From NCBI GenBank assembly GCA_022827265.1, contig JAJDTF010000006.1:1-55253 (forward strand): DNA of 55,253 nt, written 5' to 3'. A program made the position numbers and the translations under genes. This DNA is from Acidimicrobiia bacterium. GTDB lineage: Bacteria; Actinomycetota; Acidimicrobiia; Acidimicrobiales; Poriferisodalaceae. Within the stretch, counting starts at the first letter, position 1. The number at the start of each line of letters is the position of its first letter. This document shows positions 55,197 to 55,253 of the stretch, one piece after another. The notes under the pieces were generated by a model. It did no database searches and had not been told where the DNA came from. It saw nothing but the letters and a program-made list of their open reading frames with translations.

Positions 55197-55253
55197 TGGT
55201 CGCCGCCGGGAGCAAGCCGCGAGACACTCCTGTCTCCGCGCTTTCTGACAGCA

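Overview
The window is GC-rich and densely packed, with many overlapping start/stop codons. It most likely comes from an actinobacterium (Actinomycetota), and I would guess an Acidimicrobiia-type lineage. The reasons are a mycothiol glycosyltransferase (mshA) next to a YbjN-family gene as in mycobacteria, C5-pathway heme genes (hemA-C-D-L), a geranylgeranyl-reductase-like enzyme of the kind that saturates menaquinone, frequent GTG starts, and cytochrome bc and NADH-dehydrogenase operons. The lineage is inferred from gene content only; I could not search any database.

Layout. 1-2.2 kb: end of an unknown gene, an Xre-RES toxin-antitoxin pair and a decayed AAA/DUF4143 ATPase. 2.2-9.2 kb: a secreted protein with a cell-wall-binding-type motif, tRNA-Lys, a histidine phosphatase, a MoaD/ThiS protein, a membrane protein, mshA, ybjN-like, proC, a SAM hydrolase and a tiny membrane protein. 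9.3-14.2 kb: hemA, hemC, hemD, a small retropepsin-like protease, hemL; hemB is absent. 14.2-15.7 kb: accessory genes (membrane protein, lone HicB-like protein, HEPN/Abi-like protein). 15.8-23.7 kb: respiratory genes, with a minus-strand cytochrome c and geranylgeranyl-reductase pair diverging from a plus-strand operon of a membrane protein, a 2x[4Fe-4S] ferredoxin, split cytochrome b, Rieske protein, diheme cytochrome c and a membrane protein. 23.9-40 kb: a complete 14-gene nuoA-N operon. 40-43.4 kb: a large single-chain DNA methyltransferase, probably type IIG restriction-modification, behind an AT-rich palindromic leader. 43.5-54.7 kb: a second nuo operon (A,B,C,D,H,I,J,K,L,M,N) with no NADH-input module (EFG), closed by a strong hairpin. 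The end carries a small membrane-anchored coiled-coil gene.

Together the respiratory genes give two proton-pumping quinone reductases (one NADH-linked, one with unknown electron donor) feeding a quinol-oxidising bc complex.

The most unusual feature is at the gene junctions of the two nuo operons. At least eight places carry tiny ORFs (5-24 codons) that fill the gap between two nuo genes. Most overlap the upstream stop and the downstream start in GTGA, ATGA, TGATG or TAGTG form, so a ribosome could pass along the chain without a gap. Several are plainly duplicated junction DNA: a 65-bp unit at nuoD/E (two copies) with a diverged gap-free copy at nuoE/F, a copied nuoH start at nuoG/H, and a 63-bp tandem repeat at nuoH2/nuoI2. 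Short tandem duplications also lengthen the 3' ends of nuoA, nuoF and nuoI2, and a 68-bp dispersed repeat supplies the C-terminus of NuoI.
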